This document shows positions 62,804-64,000 of a stretch of DNA of 64,000 bases, in pieces; within the stretch, counting starts at the first letter, position 1; every line of letters starts with the position of its first letter. A model generated the notes under the pieces. It did not search any database, was not told where the DNA came from, and saw nothing but the letters and a program-made list of their open reading frames with translations. Source of the DNA: Bimastos eiseni. Taxonomy: Eukaryota; Annelida; Clitellata; Crassiclitellata; Lumbricidae. Location of the stretch: positions 35,249,526 to 35,313,525 of the forward strand of contig OY365806.1 in assembly GCA_959347315.1 (NCBI GenBank), read 5' to 3'. Position numbers and translations under genes: made by a program.

Positions 62804-64000
62804 GGCCTACATGCCCATTTCTCTGCAGCTTTCCACTAGCGACTGAAATCGAACTTTTGAAGAAATTCTAACCTGATTAAACTCCTGCGCAGCAACGCGG
62901 CAATCATCAACAGCGCCATATTTAGTATTTTGGGGCCCTGTTATTACAGTAAGGGCATCCAGATAGGGGGGGAGGCGGAGGCAAATGCTTCCAATTTCAG
63001 GTAGGGGAGGAATTTTTTGAGTCTTAGGATGGGAATATCTTGCCTTCCTGACACTTGGGACCAAAGGGTTTGCCTCCTTCACTCAGGAGGGGATTGAGTA
63101 CCCTGATTACGGTGACTGTTCAAGTGATAATTATAATATTGTCATGTGACAATGACGATTGTTGTAGCTGGACTTCTATGGCTTTGAGAAATTGGTTAAA
63201 AAACACTAGCCGTATGATACAGACGCGTGCGGGGCTGCAGGCAGATAGGGCAATTCAGTGTGAAGGTGGGTTTTATTGTAGTGTAGGGAATTTATTGAAA
63301 GAATCAAAGTTGCTTGATGTAACTCCGTTAAGTTTGCGAGTCCTTTGCCAACTCATAAGCTGCTGATGCCTAAAGATGACCCAGATCATCAACGATAAGC
63401 CTATTGGGTGATTTAGCAGTGATTGTAGAGGGACGGAATAATTAAATAAACCGAACAGAAAACGTGCAGATTCAGATATGAGGGAAGATCGTGCCAACAG
63501 TTCGCCTAGGATATGACTCGGTTGGAGAACCCGAGATAGGCCTAAGTATAGTGACTGGGTGTCGAGAAACGACAAACACGAAGATGGGCTAGTTCATTAC
63601 TCATCAGACGGAGAGAGGCGGGAATGGGATCAAGTTCGTGCTGCTTCTTGTGCAGAGAGTTTAGGAGAAGCGAGACCTCGGTCCCAGTAAGCAGATCGAT
63701 CGAGAAAGGAATCGTAGGATCGCCTACATAAATGGAGTGGTTAAAAGGCGCTCAATGAAAATTTGTTCACGTTAGGCTGCCTGTTTTCAGATTGTGCATT
63801 CCCATGTTTGGAGAATGGAGGACGACGCAAACATCCCTGTTGCTCAACACAGTATCGTTAAGCAGGAACTTGCCAGCTCAATTAAAAACTATCCAAATCT
63901 TTTTCTCGTCGACTTTGTTATGATTAAAAACTTGTGGTAGTTTAACATCTATATTGGGTGAGATTGAGTGAATGCCACGCCTAACAATGATGCTGTTCCT
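62804..64000. other. Unassigned right end
   Basis: On the minus strand, about 63755-63560 is open for some 65 codons (IYVGDPTIPFSIDLLTGTEV and on). I do not recognise it; it could be an exon of a gene continuing beyond the window or chance. Confidence 0.3.

Overview
The window is a piece of a eukaryotic nuclear genome, most likely from a marine invertebrate. The genes are split by many introns with GT/AG ends, the DNA is AT-rich and dense in interspersed repeats and microsatellites, and there is a 200-base N gap from a draft assembly. The gene set (a ciliary dynein regulatory complex subunit, a GlcN6P acetyltransferase, an F-box/LRR protein) is metazoan. The exact phylum cannot be fixed from the sequence; an echinoderm- or hemichordate-like deuterostome is a guess.

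Three genes can be rebuilt exon by exon. DRC7 (CCDC135) lies on the minus strand, 37221 down to 24157, in about 15 exons. GNPNAT1, glucosamine 6-phosphate N-acetyltransferase, lies on the plus strand, 42207 to 46478, in 6 exons. FBXL17 lies on the plus strand, about 53081 to 58618, in 6 exons. Each was assembled from conserved protein blocks, and the joins keep one reading frame; donor choices at a few DRC7 exons are uncertain. DRC7 and GNPNAT1 are divergently transcribed with about 5 kb between them. The three genes act in unrelated processes (ciliary motility, UDP-GlcNAc synthesis, ubiquitin-ligase substrate choice), so there is no operon-like logic.

The left third (1 to 23 kb) has no intact gene that I recognise. 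It holds a broken SAM-dependent methyltransferase locus whose two candidate exons point in opposite directions (13.4-13.8 kb plus, 16.1-16.8 kb minus). It also holds LINE fragments (9.1, 12.1-12.9, 14.6, 18.4-19.8 kb), the C-terminal half of a dead hAT transposase (9.8-10.5 kb), a 1.37 kb pogo-like element with a zinc-finger tail (19.85-21.22 kb), and a 1.18 kb hAT-type element carrying an exon-like ORF (7.46-8.63 kb).

The introns and spacers on the right are rich in short hAT-type DNA transposons with terminal inverted repeats and 8-base target duplications: 26.7, 38.5 (with a second element nested at 38.7), 44.9, 49.2 and 54.9 kb. There are also LINE tails, a tRNA-derived SINE (59.3-59.5 kb) and a recurring LINE-type 3' tail. 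I found no ribosomal RNA, CRISPR or stand-alone tRNA gene. No clearly new biological system is visible; the main oddities are the rearranged methyltransferase locus, a nested transposon with its empty site preserved in a paralogous copy, and the exon-like ORF inside a hAT-type element.
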